From: Cristatella mucedo
Lineage: Eukaryota > Bryozoa > Phylactolaemata > Cristatellidae
Reading direction: 5' to 3'
Length of the DNA stretch: 64,000 nucleotides
Assembly: GCA_009760855.2 (NCBI GenBank)
Contig: WPIO01000007.1
Span: 6,790,501 to 6,854,500 of the forward strand
The position numbers and the translations under genes are program-made. Of this stretch, positions 31,396 through 43,478 are shown one piece after another (the stretch's first letter is position 1; each line of letters starts with the position of its first letter). The notes beneath the pieces are model-generated. The model was not told the origin of the DNA and did not search any database. It was given only the letters and a program-made list of their open reading frames with translations.

Positions 31396-32544
31396 CTGCA
31401 ACGTAGACGTACAATACATGCAGGTGGATAGGCCCCCAACCTACACGGCTTCCTGACTTTAAGGCAACTTGGGCCACGGTGGCAAACTGCCCGGGGGGAT
31501 GCGGGTATGGGGAGTTTTAGTGTTTAGTGGTTAGGTCTTTATGGCTTAGCATCCAGGGTTTAGGGTTTTAGGGCCTCAGCCGCCTAAATCCACCCGTTCT
31601 CGTATTCCGTCCTTTAATTAGTGCCAATTATGTCGAAACTAGATCTCATGAGCTTGAGGTATACTCAGTACATCTCTGAGGCTTAGAGCTTAGAGCTTAG
31701 AGCAGGAACTCATGGCACGCCATAGCGAGAGCCGCGCTTGGACGGATTCCAGCTCGCGACTCCAGATTCTGCACTCGCGTGTGGTAGATATTGAAAGTTG
31801 GCTCGTCGTCGCCGCCCCCTCGACTTCCGAAACGAACCCCCCCCCGCCACGGGGAGGCCTCTCCGATTGTAGGCCTGATCAGTTGACAAGCAGTCTCACG
31901 GAGAGAGCCTTGGACGCCGGATTCTTTGTGTTACACGCGCATTCCGGTAAAGGTTCTATGCGGGCGCATGTAAATATGCTGGGACACGCAGACGAATACT
32001 TTGTGGTGTTCTCCCACCATCCTTCCGCCATCTTCGTATAAAAAAGTACAGGTAATGTGATTTTTCGCCTCATTTATTTAGAGGCGAATAGTAAGAAGTG
32101 TGGCAAAGGCAAATTTTAGAGCGCCAAGATCCACATTTCAGCGATTAATAAATTAGCACCGGTATTGAATGCTTCGTTTTTAAATTCTCATTTACCTAGA
32201 TTAAAACGGTTTTCTGACGAAATAAGTGTTGCCAGAACTATGGCAATTCTGCGGTTGGCTGTAGACGAAGGATCGAGCTAACTTTCGAGGCTGGAGGAGA
32301 AATCAAGGGTCGCCTCTATAATTTGTCCTAAGCCTGATGGGTTTTCTTGAAACAGACCGACCCTACAAGCTGCAAGAATCTGTAGACGGTTTGCCGATCG
32401 GCAGGCCTCTTCAGTCTAAGCATACCTATATGGAGTAGCCGACACACCGGAAACGAACTCGGAAGTTTGGTGCAGCAGACGCGACCACAAATGTGACATG
32501 GCAACCGAGAAAAAGTATTCGAAGAAATAGCCCTAATTACCCGG
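31396..32544. other. upstream region of E5 copy 2; promoter-like motif at 32.03 kb
   Basis: TTCCGCCATCTT at 32,023-32,034 (minus strand AAGATGGCGGAA) again forms a YY1-type motif, as at 20.19 kb. A 109-codon plus-strand frame covers 31.71-32.04 kb but is not conserved in the paralogues. Near 31.55-31.58 kb there are two TTTAGGG-like units, and at 31.68-31.70 kb three copies of CTTAGAG. Confidence 0.3.
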
Positions 32545-33078
32545 CGACCGGTAATAATATAATAATAAAAATATTGCACTTGATAAAGCACCCTCAGAGA
32601 ACTTAATCTCTTTCTAGGCGCTTTACATTTGCTGCAAAGTGATATGCAATAGAATAGTAAGTAAAATCATGCTTGAAAAACAAACAAAATGAATAATATG
32701 GTTAGGGGTGACATGCACAGGGTCAGCATGCAAATGTGGTTAGTGGCAGCATGCACAGTGTCAGCACGCATAAGCACACCAAGGACGAATCACAGGGACC
32801 CACTAAATGCTGTCCTAAATAGGTGTGTTTTTAAGTTTCTTTTAAATGTGGTCAGGTCAGGGGATGTTCTGACGCAGGTCGGGAGGGAGTTCCAGGCTTT
32901 GGGAGCGTACGAGCTGAATGCACGGTCTCCAAAGGATTTAAGGTTTGTACGAGGTATTTCCAGACTGTTGGATTCCGAAAAGCGAGTGGTACGATGCTTG
33001 GCCTGATGGGGTAGTATATCTGAAAGATAGGCTGGAGCCATAGAATGAAGAGACCTAAAAGTGAGCGACAAAACCTTG
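32545..33078 (-). mobile_element. LINE-B 3' part (about 530 bp)
   Basis: Minus strand, from the AT-rich tail and hairpin through the 3' UTR to the reverse transcriptase C-terminus (KSFGDRAFSSYAPKAWNSL, SLHSMAPAYLSDILPHQ). The paralogous sites at 20.71 and 55.05 kb are contiguous (GCGACCrTTAGATGGG), giving an exact empty site with a possible CCG duplication. It is one of the least decayed LINE-B copies here. Confidence 0.85.
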
Positions 33079-35390
33079 AAGTCAATCCGTTAGATGGGTT
33101 GATTCAATCGAGATTTTCGTTTTGTTGCGCTCGCAGTGTGGTTCGAGGGGGAGGATGCTTCGGCTCTTGCACAGACGCTGCTTTGGCAGACGCTGGCTCT
33201 GCCATTGGCTGTGCTCTATATATTTGCACGACCATTTCCTTATGACGGCCATCGGGTGCTACTGCTAACGCCGGATGTGGCGGCGCCACTAAAGGTGAAT
33301 CTTGCCTCTCTTTTTCGTTTGCATGCACACATTTGTCGCAATGCTGCAATGTTGCTGGCGAGGGAAGCAGTGCGATGCAGCCCCTTCTTGACGCACTCGG
33401 CTTTCAGCCACGGCAGTCGGGACTCGTCATCGTTGGATCACGTCACAGAGTGAGACTAAATCACTAAATCTAATCCGCCAAAAGCGCCGCAGGTGATCCA
33501 TATAGTTATAGGGTGCCCAAGTGGCTGCTCGATTTTCAATTCCTTCCAGCTACGCTTCCTACCTCCTGCGCTGTGAAACCTCTTTTCCTCTCTACTCGTA
33601 AGTGACTACTTGGCATAATTAAAGTTCCCGCATCGGTCTCAGCTAGTTTGATAAATCGAATGATGACAAGGTCGAGCTAACAGCTATGAGACAAATTGTC
33701 ACTTACAAACGTAAAGCTCCAAAGCTCTTAATTGAAATTAGCTGGTTCGCTATTTCTTCCGCAGCCTCCATGGAGAATTCTGTTTCAAAACAATAGTTTG
33801 ACTATCTTTAGGTGCCACAAGCCAACGACAATGTCATAATCTCATAAAAGCCACAAAAACAAAGACTTCTCTAGGTGACCACGTAAGCTTTTCAAACAAA
33901 AAATGCAAAATATTGCAAACTTTGCAAAAATTTGCAAACAAAACGTAACATTCAAGTTGACCTAGTTTCAGTTTCTTGCGTAGCTAAAACGTTGATGTGC
34001 TTAGCCACCAACGTGATGTTAGTCCATGGATTTTAGGCATTCATCCATGCTTCTGTACCATTGTATTGCAGGTATTTTAGCGTGTGCAGTAAAAAGCAAA
34101 CAGATGGTACGCAGCTCGGAAGCTTAGATTCTATTTTGCTGTAATCATCGTAGTTGCAACATTACACACATTCTCTCTGACCAGAGGTTCGTAAGCCATC
34201 GGACTGCGGGGGGGGGGGGTGAGAATAGGAGGAGCATATGTCTACCAACAGTTTTTGTTTTCGATACTATTAAAAAATGCGCGTGTTGGAAATTCAATCC
34301 AAAGGTTTGATACTTCACATATTTCCGTTATAAGAATGTTTACATCGGAAGTAGCCTTTCGCGACTTACCTAACTTCAGCTTCGGCTGAATATCGGGCCT
34401 ACGTAATAGTGTGTCTCGAGCGAACGTCGTAAATAAAAGCTCTTAACTGCTAACCAGGCGCCTAACTATTCCTCGAAACCATACAGTAAGTGTTGAATTA
34501 CCTACATACTCAAGGGAATTCAAAATAAATCCTTATTAGACAGTAAGAGTAAAATACAACTGCGACAGTCCTAACCCTCCCGGTCCCTCCATCACCGGAG
34601 GCTCAGCTTGTGCGAACGACTTTTTCATACGGTCGCTCGTTTGCTTACTTTCTAGGCGTTGATTTCCATGCATAGGGTTCACCAGGTTGAATTATTCGCG
34701 GTCCGGCCGTCTTGCAGAACTTGACCGCTGTCAGTTCAGCCTCCATGCTGTGCATCTTCCTAGCGTTACATAAGGTCTTAACCAAGTGGTAAGGCGCTCT
34801 CACGTCGCGACCCTGATCGTGGTATTTGTTGCTTGCAACACCAAGTCGTTTATTACTCGTTGTGAGCGGCCGCCAACTCTCTTTTGGCCGGTAAACAAAC
34901 AAAGCGAGGGAACCAGATGACCTTCACTTGACCTTTACTCGCTTCACATTTGGAGTGGTGCTGCAAAAACCATGTTTGACCTTAGCTGACGGCATGCTTA
35001 GCTAATTCCTTTAATAAACTGATCTGATTACTTAGCTTGAAATTGACCTCAAATCCATTGCAGCCAAATCCTTCGATTCTTATGCTACCGTAGCCAGAAT
35101 TATATGCCGACTGAGGTCATTCCATAATGGCACCTAACAAAAAACTGAAAACCACCACGTATTCTCGAAAATATTGTCTTGTCCATGTGGATGTTTCAGG
35201 CATGGTGCTTGTGCTTACCAAAAAGGTGGCGAGAATAAGTTTAAGTCCTTTTAAGATTTAAAGCAAGCGTCATACTATTACTACTAACTATGCGATAATA
35301 TAGTTTTGATTAAATTTTTATGACTCGAATGATTTTAAATCCTCGTAGAAAGCTGCGAAATCCCTGATAATGTTCAACGTAGCTTCATCG
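33079..35390. other. non-coding duplicated block
   Basis: Paralogous to 20.7-22.6 and 43.0-45.1 kb. The 85-codon minus-strand frame at 34.65-34.9 kb is almost identical to that at 22.31-22.57 kb but overlaps an old SINE in antisense and is broken at 44.65-44.9 kb. Not supported as a gene. Confidence 0.4.
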
Positions 35391-36594
35391 ACGTCACATT
35401 TTTTGTACACCTTTCTAAGCTAGATATGCCTCTCAGAAAACGCCTTGACAGCCAGCCGTCTCATGATCTTGTCTCTATATCATCCCTTAGTGGTTTACGA
35501 CAAGCAGGTTATTTCGTACAACACATTGATGATTACCGTTTTGTGACGCTGCGTTCACATGACTGCGATTGCTTTTATTTAGCATTCCCAATCAGTGCCT
35601 TAAGTCGTCTGCACGGTGCAAAACTCAGCAGCTCGTCAGGTGTACCGTCAAAGTAGTAGAGTAACTGCAGTAGCTAAAACGTTTACGACTGAGCATCGCT
35701 GGCTACCAAATCAGGCTTGATTGTTGATTTTAATTCCTTGGTCTGGCTCATATCGTAGATCCCTTCACTCGCTTGCTTGTTCAACCTCCCTGCTTATCTA
35801 GTGTACTCTCGCGAAAACCCGTATCGCAGCATCTTGTCATCTCGGCGTCGGTCAAGCTAAATTGAAATTCTTGATTGATCGGGCCCTCAGACCATATGAA
35901 CCGAATGTCTGGGTTTCGCAGTCGGATAAGGTCACTCACTACCTGTGAAGACCTTATGTTACATATATAAGTCTCAGCCAAAGAAGCGTCTGTTTGGGCA
36001 AGCTTTCTTTTTGCCCACGTAACCCTACTTTTTTTAGTAGGGTTTGTGTACTTTCACGAGCATGCACCACTGCACGTTAAGGTATTCCTGTTTACTTTAG
36101 CTTGCTGGTCTAAGCATGATATTTGTTTGTTTTTGCATGCTTGAAACCGTTCCTGTACTTCACCCCTAGTTATTGATTTCAATGCAGCACATTGAGAAGC
36201 ACCTGGATGGAGATATGTTTCTCTTAGGGTGCTTTAAATGACCTTAGCCATCCAAACGCGAGTAGTTCTTTCTCTCCCGTGTGTCTCTATTTCTCTCTCT
36301 GTCTCTCTATCTCCACACCTTTTTCTCTTCTTCTTTCTTAGATAGAAACTAACACAGTTTAGCCCTGAGTCAGTGCAAAAGGATCCCGTTTTAATTGTTC
36401 AATGCTTCTAATTGATCCAGAGTTCCAGGGGAGAGGCCATAGATTGTCGACAATTGTTCAGGTCATTCCTGACCTGAAACAGAGCAGTTTCCGAATAGCG
36501 GTTCACTCTAATTCCACGGCAACATTGTCAACCTTGACTTGAAGTTTAGATGTAATCGTGTAGCTGCTGGGCCATGACTTATTCAAGTGTTTTG
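35391..36594. other. duplicated block with LINE-D relic; no gene
   Basis: Plus-strand remnants of LINE-D (FVTLRSHDCDCFYLAF; KLKFLIDRALRPYEPNVWV-like) match 23.0-23.6, 46.3-47.0 and 55.4-55.8 kb. Confidence 0.5.
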
Positions 36595-38345
36595 GATGTT
36601 ATGTATCCCGTCTGTAACTCCACAAAGTCATAAAGACCACGTGGGTGTTACGTGGGAAAGTTTTGTATAGCACACTCACAGCCTAAGCGGCTTTCTGTAC
36701 TCATTCGGTAGCCAACAGACTACGTGTTACGCAACAAAGAGAAAGTGGGAAGCATAGCAGAGTCAGGAGAGCAGTTTAGGTAGTGAGTAGCATTGAAGTA
36801 GCAGCTCACTACAGCTGAAAAGGATGAGTCATAGTCGGTAGTAGGAGAGTAGTTGTCGTTGCGTAGGAATTGTGGAAGCGAGTTCCACAGTCAAGGACCT
36901 GCAGACCTAAAGCTTCTGTCGCCAACGGTCTTTAAGTGGAGGAATTTAGCAGCTAATTTATTGTCCACACAGGACCTGAGGGCGCGAACAGGCTGAAACT
37001 GATGCAGCAATTCAGCTAGGTACGAATGAGCCAAGCCGTGGCGGGCCTTGTGGGTCAGCGTAAGAACTTTGCTCTGTATCCGTTGCTCAACCGGCATCCA
37101 TCCTAGCTCTTTTAGCAAAGGAGACACGTGCTCAAACCACTGGGACTTGAAGACTAGCCTTGCAGCCATATTTATAGTCGGCTGCAGTGGCCTAATAGCT
37201 TTCTTCGGCAGCCCAGCCAAAAGGGAATTACAATAATCAAGCCGAGACAGAACTAAGGAGCTAGTTAAATTCTTTACAAGCCACTGTGGGAGACAGCTCC
37301 TAATTTCGGATAGGGATCGGACGTGATGGCTAGCTGTAGAAGCAGTTTTCTGAATGAAGCTTTCAAAATTGAGGCAGCTGTCGAAAACGGTACCTAAATT
37401 TCGAGCACCTGGTGATGGTCGAACAATAAAATAACCTATTAGACGAGCAAAGCCTTTTAATCCAGCCACACGCTTAGGGTGTCCTAAGAGCAGCAGTTTA
37501 GTTTTATTATTATTTAATATCAGGAAGTTTTCCGACATCCAGGATCAAATATAGGCAAGGCAAGCATTCAGTTTCTCAGTTGCCGCAGCAGATTCCTTCG
37601 GTTTGAATGACAAATACAACTGAGTATTGTCAGAATAGAAGTGATATCCTATTCCATGTGCCTTAATCACTTTTCCCAGAGGTTGTGTATAAATGAAGAA
37701 CACCAAGGGACCGAGTACAGACCCTTGAGGGACTCCACAGGTGACCCTTCTCGTGTCTGAGACCTGACCCCCACACGACACGAATTGAACGCGATCAGAC
37801 AAGTACGATTTAAGCCACGCCAGTGCTTCGTCTGCGAGACCGATGGTTGTTCTCATGCGTTCAAGCAGAACCTCGGGATTAATGGTGTCGAAGGCAGCAG
37901 ACAGATCTAGCAGAGCTATGGCAGTGACATTCCCGTCTTCGTTGCCACGTAGAATGCCATTGTTAACACGGAGGAGAGCCGTTTCAGTGGAGTGCTTCGT
38001 CTTGAACCCTGATTGAAATGTTTCTGACATTCCATTATTTTCAATATGTTCAACCAGCTGCTTAGCAACAATGTTTTCAAGAATCTTTGATAAGAACGGA
38101 AGAAGGGAAACTGGGCGATAGTTTGCAAGGATCTCTGTGTCTAATCCAGGCTTTTTCATAATGGGTCTAACAATTTCCGATTTGAAGGACTTGGGGACGA
38201 CCCATTTTTTCAGAAGAAGCATTAATAGGAAAGACAGAAGGAAAACGGGAGGAAATTTACTTAAATCATCAAGATCCTGGGTAGGTTTTAATGAGTGTCG
38301 CATGATTGCCGTTTGCAAGAAGGTAGGATTTACCGGCAGCCTGCA
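36595..38345 (-). mobile_element. LINE-A, best preserved reverse transcriptase, inactive
   Basis: Minus strand, about 1.75 kb. Two long frames lie in the same register: 37545-38318 (257 codons) and 36891-37538 (215 codons). RT landmarks in order: [54 protein letters not shown], then YSDN where active elements have YADD, and the C-terminal KKAIRPLQPTINMAARLV. Single-base nonsense changes (CGA to TGA after CLAYI; AGA to TGA after RSAGP) plus the altered catalytic Asp show inactivity. It is 5'-truncated, with no endonuclease. It ends with the usual GTTACAGACGG region and is absent from the paralogous position in unit 2, so it inserted after the duplication or was lost there. Confidence 0.9.
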
Positions 38346-38459
38346 TTAGCTGCCTGGCTGCATGAACAGGCATGCCAGAGGTGTAGGTCGAGTAGGTCGA
38401 GTAGGCGTAGGTCGAGTCTCTTCACTAGTTCTGCTCCATCTATCGGTACTGTTCAGTAA

Positions 38460-38620
38460 CAGGTTTGGCCCAAGGGTAAAGTGCTCACCTTTACCCATCG
38501 AGGCCACAACTCAAGCCCTGTGGTGGCGTTTGTGTTAAGCGACGTAATTATATTGGCCAATTATCTCCAATGCCTTTTTGAGCACCTATCATCTCTCCTG
38601 GGCGTATTGGTAATGCAGTG
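38460..38620 (+). mobile_element. tRNA-like SINE candidate (S3)
   Basis: A-box-like TGGCCCAAGGGTAAAGTG and B-box-like CAACTCAAGCCC, followed by GTGGTGGCGTTTGTGTTAAG. A 5'-deleted copy is at 57.59-57.71 kb. Confidence 0.4.
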
Positions 38621-38659
38621 CTATGCTATCGGTCGTATCCCAGCCATGGATTTCATAAC

Positions 38660-38940
38660 ATTAATGTAAACAGGCAACGTGCACTCACGCCCTGACAGCT
38701 GGTGCAGAACATTGCAGCTAGGCTTGTCTGCCGTGAGCGTCGAAGTTGCCAAGTCACCCAACTGCAGGGACACGTTTACAATATTCGTTATAGCTCGCTT
38801 ATGCAGGTATACGTACCTGATAAGAAGAACTGATGGGAACAAGAGAGCTGGGGGTATCAGAAGCTTTAGCGACAAAGATAAATGGTCCGCAATGGACAAG
38901 CTCTTTTTATGACCCGTGTGATTCGACTATTTCTCTAGGA
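38660..38940 (+). mobile_element. LINE relic (L2/CR1-like C-terminus)
   Basis: The broken plus-strand frame shows QLVQNIAARLVCRERR and a VYVPDKKN segment typical of the family C-terminus. It is duplicated at 57.76-58.03 kb. Confidence 0.5.
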
Positions 38941-40285
38941 ATCTTGACTCGATCATAGCTAAAATAGATTGATACAACCTACAATAATTCTCAGACCGTA
39001 ATTGAATGACAGCGGATCCCTACTTCTTGACTGCCTTTTCAAGCCGTCGTCTAACATGACTTGATTTCACTTTTGTCAGCCGTAAACCAAAGAGCGTCTG
39101 GACGGGTGTGAACGTTTCGTTCAGGGTTGGAGGTGCAAAATCCTCTTACCCATCAGCTAGCATCCGGTTGTAGCATGCAAAGAGGGACTGTCATCGGTAG
39201 GAAGATGAAGCAAAAAGGACGCAAGTTTGTTTCAGACGGTGTTAATTTAAAGAAACCTTAGCTTTCTTGTCTCTTTCACAATTTTGGATGCCAAAAGCGT
39301 ATGGTGTGTACGTGTATTTGGACATGCTGAAGTACTATCTAAACAAGCGAGAAGCAGTAGCAAGCAGGCACGATCGCACGGGATCGTCTGAGAAGTCCTC
39401 GCCTAACAAAAAACCACTGGGGCCGATACGATTAAGGGGTGAGCAATTACATGTCCATTCACGCGTCACGTTTAAGGCGCTGCCGACAAGGACCTTGACC
39501 CTCTGCCGACGTCGATGGGTCAGCATCAGAGCCATTGTCGCCTAAAAAAATAGTTGATGCTGTCTTGGTTGATTGTACTAATCATCGCGGCGATTCTTCC
39601 ACCTGTTCTCGCCATGAGATGGATTATCGAATCTTCTAGGGGGATAACACCCAGTCTTTGAGCAGATAGAATAATAATAATAATAAGATAGAATAATACA
39701 ATGCCAAGCGATAGGGAGTTGCATCCTCTAAACCTAGGCTGTATCTCTAAATTTATTACTGCGTCTATCGATTCTGTTGCATCCCAGCGTGCCTAGAAAC
39801 AGGTTTAGTCCTTCTGAGTGCTGCATACAATTTTATTACTATTGTTTATCATGCTTGTCACGAGTATTTCACATCAGGTATTGTTCTCGTTGACTTCACA
39901 AGCTTGGTTAGGAGGCGCTGGAGATGTTTTAGGTGAAGTAAATAGATTTTTCAATGACAATATTTTATTACAATTGACATACGCCACCAGGAGCAACCAC
40001 GGATATGTATGCTGGCAATCAGCTAGTTCTTCAGCGAATATCATATCCACCCCAGTCTCACGCTCTTATCTCGGCTGATAGGTAGAATGTGTAGCAGATG
40101 GCCTAGGCTTCACCGGGCCCTGAACTGCACGAAGTAGCCGGACAGGTCGCGCTGGCTGGTGGTACGTTGGAAGCACTGGCCACCCTAAGAATTGCCACTA
40201 CCCACTCTAAATTGGATGCGAGCGTCTTTTATAGCCCAGAACATTCGGCCGCTGTGGGCGACCGCGAGCGGTGAGAGCTACTTAC
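38941..40285. other. E4 downstream intron sequence, includes a segment inverted in unit 2
   Basis: 38.9-39.35 kb aligns with 58.0-58.44 kb in direct orientation. About 39.67-40.10 kb aligns with 58.73-59.17 kb in reverse orientation. (ATT/AAT)n runs mark the inversion edges. No exon recognised. Confidence 0.5.
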
Positions 40286-40564
40286 CATGTATTCCATATC
40301 TCTCCAAGATTTTCGAAATATCTACTTTGGGTTTGCTGGCCTTGGCATCATTGCGCTGAATTCGAGCGCCAGTCTGTGAGGTCTGCTTGGCGGCACGAGA
40401 GCGCTGCGGCTTCGGTTGCAGTTGATCGCTTGGCTGCGGAAGAGCCGAATGTGCTGGCCCGTCTTGAGGCTGCTGAGCATCGGTCGACGGCGGGCTACGA
40501 ATGGCCGGCGGTGACGATGGGATAATTTCCCGTGTGACGGTAGGCTCTTGCGAAAGCACTTGAA
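40286..40564 (-). CDS. E4 cassette copy 2 (phase 1-1)
   Basis: A 279-nt exon between CGCTTTGCAG and CATG|GTAAGT, phase 1 at both ends. The first part is Ser/Pro/Gln-rich (SSPPAIRSPPSTDAQQPQD). The second part is basic and ends in VDISKILERYGIHG, a short predicted amphipathic helix, the only helix-like segment of the internal cassettes. Copy 1 (59370-59648) has exactly the same length, with substitutions only. Function unknown. Confidence 0.7.
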
Positions 40565-40794
40565 CTGCAAAGCGCGTACACGTGGCAGCGAAGCGTCAGC
40601 TACCGGTTTGTATGGCCCACCAAGCATAGGTGTATAATCGTGAGATCTAGCAACACTGCATTAATTACGCCGGACAGTATCCCCGTGAATGTCGCGTGCA
40701 TTGGACGCTGGCTCAAATCCTGTTCATTGGACGGTTTACTAATGCATCGTGCGAAGTTGATCCCTAGTGCAGGGACTACATCGAAAAAACCTAC

Positions 40795-40914
40795 CTCGAG
40801 TTGCTTCGGTGAGCGTCTGCCGATCCAGAGCGGAGCTGATGGGTGACAGGAGCTCGCTTGCCGACGTCTGTGTGGGACCTCGCAAAAGGTCATTGGCGAG
40901 TGTGTGCAGGGGAT
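40795..40914 (-). CDS. E3 cassette copy 2 (phase 1-1)
   Basis: A 120-nt exon between CTGTTCGCTTACAG and CGAG|GTAGGT, phase 1-1, encoding PLHTLANDLLRGPTQTSASE, then LLSPISSALDRQTL. Copy 1 is 59879-59998. The frame chosen by the junctions has no stop, although a longer overlapping frame in another register (137 codons) also exists. That frame crosses both splice sites and is considered fortuitous. Confidence 0.6.
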
Positions 40915-41261
40915 CTGTAAGCGAACAGACGTGCCGGTAAGGACGACACTGAGCCCAAAATACGCAGCCTCACAAGATTTGGGATACATATGCTTTCTTC
41001 CCTCAAAGATCAAAGCAGCGTCACTGCTTTCGAGCGTGGACCGTTGGTCATATCTGCATCCTCGCTAAGCTGGACAAGACAAGACGTATTAGCAACTGTA
41101 CCCTGCCGGAGCCAATCAGTAATTCTTCCTTACATAGACAGCCGCCCAGGGAATTTAGAAGATCAAGCTCAATTTCTCTCCGTTGTATATAGCAGCATTA
41201 TTGGGTTTAGGTGGGCCAGTTGAAAATCAGGAAGCCATTATAGCAGGTGTACGACCGAGCG
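40915..41261. other. intron-side sequence; no exon
   Basis: Nearly identical to 60.0-60.34 kb. A 77-codon plus-strand frame is identical in both copies but that reflects recent duplication, not selection. Confidence 0.35.
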
Positions 41262-41545
41262 GATAATAATGATAATGCATTCGATATAGCACCCACAGAG
41301 AACTCAATCTCTCTCTAAGCACTTTGCATTTGCTGCATAGAAAGCACGATCGAATGGTTAGTGGTATCATGCTTGATAAACAACAAGAATAACATGGTTA
41401 GGGGTGACACGCACAAGGTCAGCATGCAGTTATGACTAGTGGCAGCATGCAAAGTATCAGCACGCATGAGCACACGTAGGAGAATCACAGGGACCCACTA
41501 AAGGCTGTCATAAATAGACGCGTTTTTAGTTTCTTTTTGAATCAC
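41262..41545 (-). mobile_element. LINE-B 3' fragment at the duplication edge
   Basis: Minus strand; hairpin (GCACCCACAGAGAACTC) and 3' UTR core. The same insertion is at 60.35-60.60 kb, and similarity between units 1 and 2 ends inside this element. Confidence 0.8.
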
Positions 41546-43397
41546 ATTTTAGTCGCTGAAAGAGTGAATTCGTACTATATTAGAATTCCTGCTGACACTG
41601 TTAGGCGATATTACACAACGCGAGCAAGAAAAATCAAGTCACGATTAGAAAATTTGTGCGAGTAAGAAAAGTAAGTTGAGTGAAAAAGTAAGTGCAGCCA
41701 GTAAAGCAAGCGATTGTACATGTAAGCAATTGAATGGATGTTAAAGATTAATTACTAATGATAAAGTAGAGCATAGTTTTGAATGCAGGGTGTAACGCGA
41801 GCATGAATTTCTAGTTAGTTAGGAAAGACGCTGAGCAAACTATGAATATTGAAACTGTTTGGCTATGAGTATGAGGTGGTAGGAGGCTGTTGATTGCGAT
41901 ATTCAGTTACGATATCAAGCACAGCCGTGCCGTTGCACGGTTCGGCTAGCCAATTACACCTAATTGGGGTCATATCACTCTCCCTTTTTTGCCTGTTCGT
42001 CGGCGTCTACGGACGATACCATCTCGCTTTCTTCTCATCCGTTGGAGCCGTCGACTTGACGGCCGGTGGGCGCGCCAATGCATCTACGAAACTTACGGGC
42101 TCAAGAGTTTCGACGCTCCTTTGTCCAGCTAAATGGTCATACCTGTACACGATCGCGTAGCCCTCGTTTGGGACTTACGACGGATTCCAGCTACACTCGC
42201 GTGCGGTAGATATTGAAAGTTGGCTTGTCGTCCAACACCGCTACGCCGCCCCCTCGACGTCCGAGGCAAACCCCCCACTGCCATGGGAGGCCTCCCCAAT
42301 TGGAACCCTGAACAGATGACGAGGAGACTCACGCGGAGAGCCTAACGTTGGACGCCGGATTCAAGGTGCTACGCATGCATCCCGGTAAAGGTTCTACGCG
42401 TGCGTGTGTAAATATGTAGAGACATGCAGACAAATACTTTGTGGTATTCTGTCACACATCCTCCCGAAATCTTCATAGGAGAAAGTACGGGTAAAGTGAT
42501 TCAAAAGCCTTATTTATTTAGAGGCGGATAGGAATAAGTGTGACAAGGCGAAATTTAGAGCGCTAAGATCCACGTTTCGACGATTAATAGATTTTCGCCG
42601 GTATTGCACGTTTCATTATTATATCCTTATTGACCTAGGTTACATCGATTTTCTGTCGGAAAGTTATTTGCCAGAACCATGGCAGTTCTGCGTTCGGCTT
42701 TAGATGACGGATTGAGTTAACTTTCGAGGCTGGGCGTAAATTTAAGGCTCGCCTCTATAATTTCTCCTTAGCCCGATTTACTCTTCTGAAAACAAACCGA
42801 CCTTGCAAGCTGCAAGAACCTGCAGACGGTTTTCCCATCGGCAGGCGTCTCCAGTCTCAGCATACCTATATAGAGTAGCCTAAACACCGTAAACGGTCTC
42901 GTAAGGTTGGCACAAAAGACACAAACATGACATGGCACCACAAACATGACATGGCAACGGAGACGTATTCGATTCGAAGAAATAGCACTAATTACCCTGC
43001 GACCGTGAGACCGTGAGGTTGATTCAATTTTGCGCTTCGATCGCAGTGAGTGAGTGAGTGCGAGGGGGAGGATGCTTCGGCTCTTGCACAGACGCTGCAT
43101 TGGCAGACGCAGGCTCTCTGCCATTGGCTGTGCCTACATTTTTGCACGACAATTTCCTCATGGCAGCCATCGGGTGCTACTGCTAGCGCCGGATGTGGCG
43201 GCGCCACTGGAGGCGACGATTGCCTCTTGTTTTCTCTAGCTTGTGCGAATTCGTCGCAACGCTGCAATGCTGATGACGAGAGCAGCAGTGCGATGCAGCC
43301 ACTACCTGAAGTGGTCGGCTCTGTGTCTTGGCAGTTGGGACTTGTGCTGGGTGGATCGCGCCACAGATTGAGACTATCTCTACATGTAAACTTCACT
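41546..43397. other. duplication junction, then non-coding duplicated block
   Basis: 41.55-41.9 kb has no match elsewhere in the window and separates the two units. 41.92-42.48 kb resembles 19.76-20.2 kb and 42.48-43.4 kb resembles 20.24-21.1 kb, with clearly lower identity than other parts of the units. No exon is firmly supported. Confidence 0.45.
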
Positions 43398-43478
43398 AAA
43401 TCTAATAATAATAATAATAATATTGCACTTGATAAAGCGCCCTCAGAGAACTTAATCTCTTTCTAGGCGCTTTACACC
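43398..43478 (-). mobile_element. minimal LINE-B tail insertion
   Basis: Only about 80 bp: (ATA)n plus the tail hairpin (GCGCCCTCAGAGAACTTAAT...). The paralogue at 33.46-33.48 kb reads straight across (AAATCTAATCCGCCAAAAGCG), so this is a very short, truncated insertion. Confidence 0.85.

Larger units (their letters stand above)
19750..41540 (+). repeat. segmental duplication, unit 1 (about 21.8 kb)
   Basis: This is paralogous, in the same order and orientation, to unit 2 at 41.92-60.6 kb. Correspondences: 23.4 with 46.8 kb, 25.9-27.0 with 49.2-51.4 kb, 27.1-28.7 with 51.5-53.05 kb, 30.9-31.3 with 54.0-54.4 kb, 38.6-39.3 with 57.7-58.4 kb, 40.2-41.5 with 59.3-60.6 kb. The offset falls from about 24.4 to 19.1 kb because of insertions and deletions. 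Inside the unit, 20.2-25.3 kb and 32.1-36.5 kb are themselves related, showing an older duplication. Confidence 0.9.

Noticed and set aside
31540-31580. TTTAGGG-like telomeric repeats
   Set aside because: Only two or three imperfect units, not in a tandem array of useful length.
31712-32041. 109-codon plus-strand frame
   Set aside because: Related sequences at 20.0-20.2 and 42.2-42.5 kb do not keep the frame.
36595-38345. Active LINE reverse transcriptase gene
   Set aside because: Two in-frame stops, YSDN in place of YADD, and truncation at the 5' end show that it is inactive.
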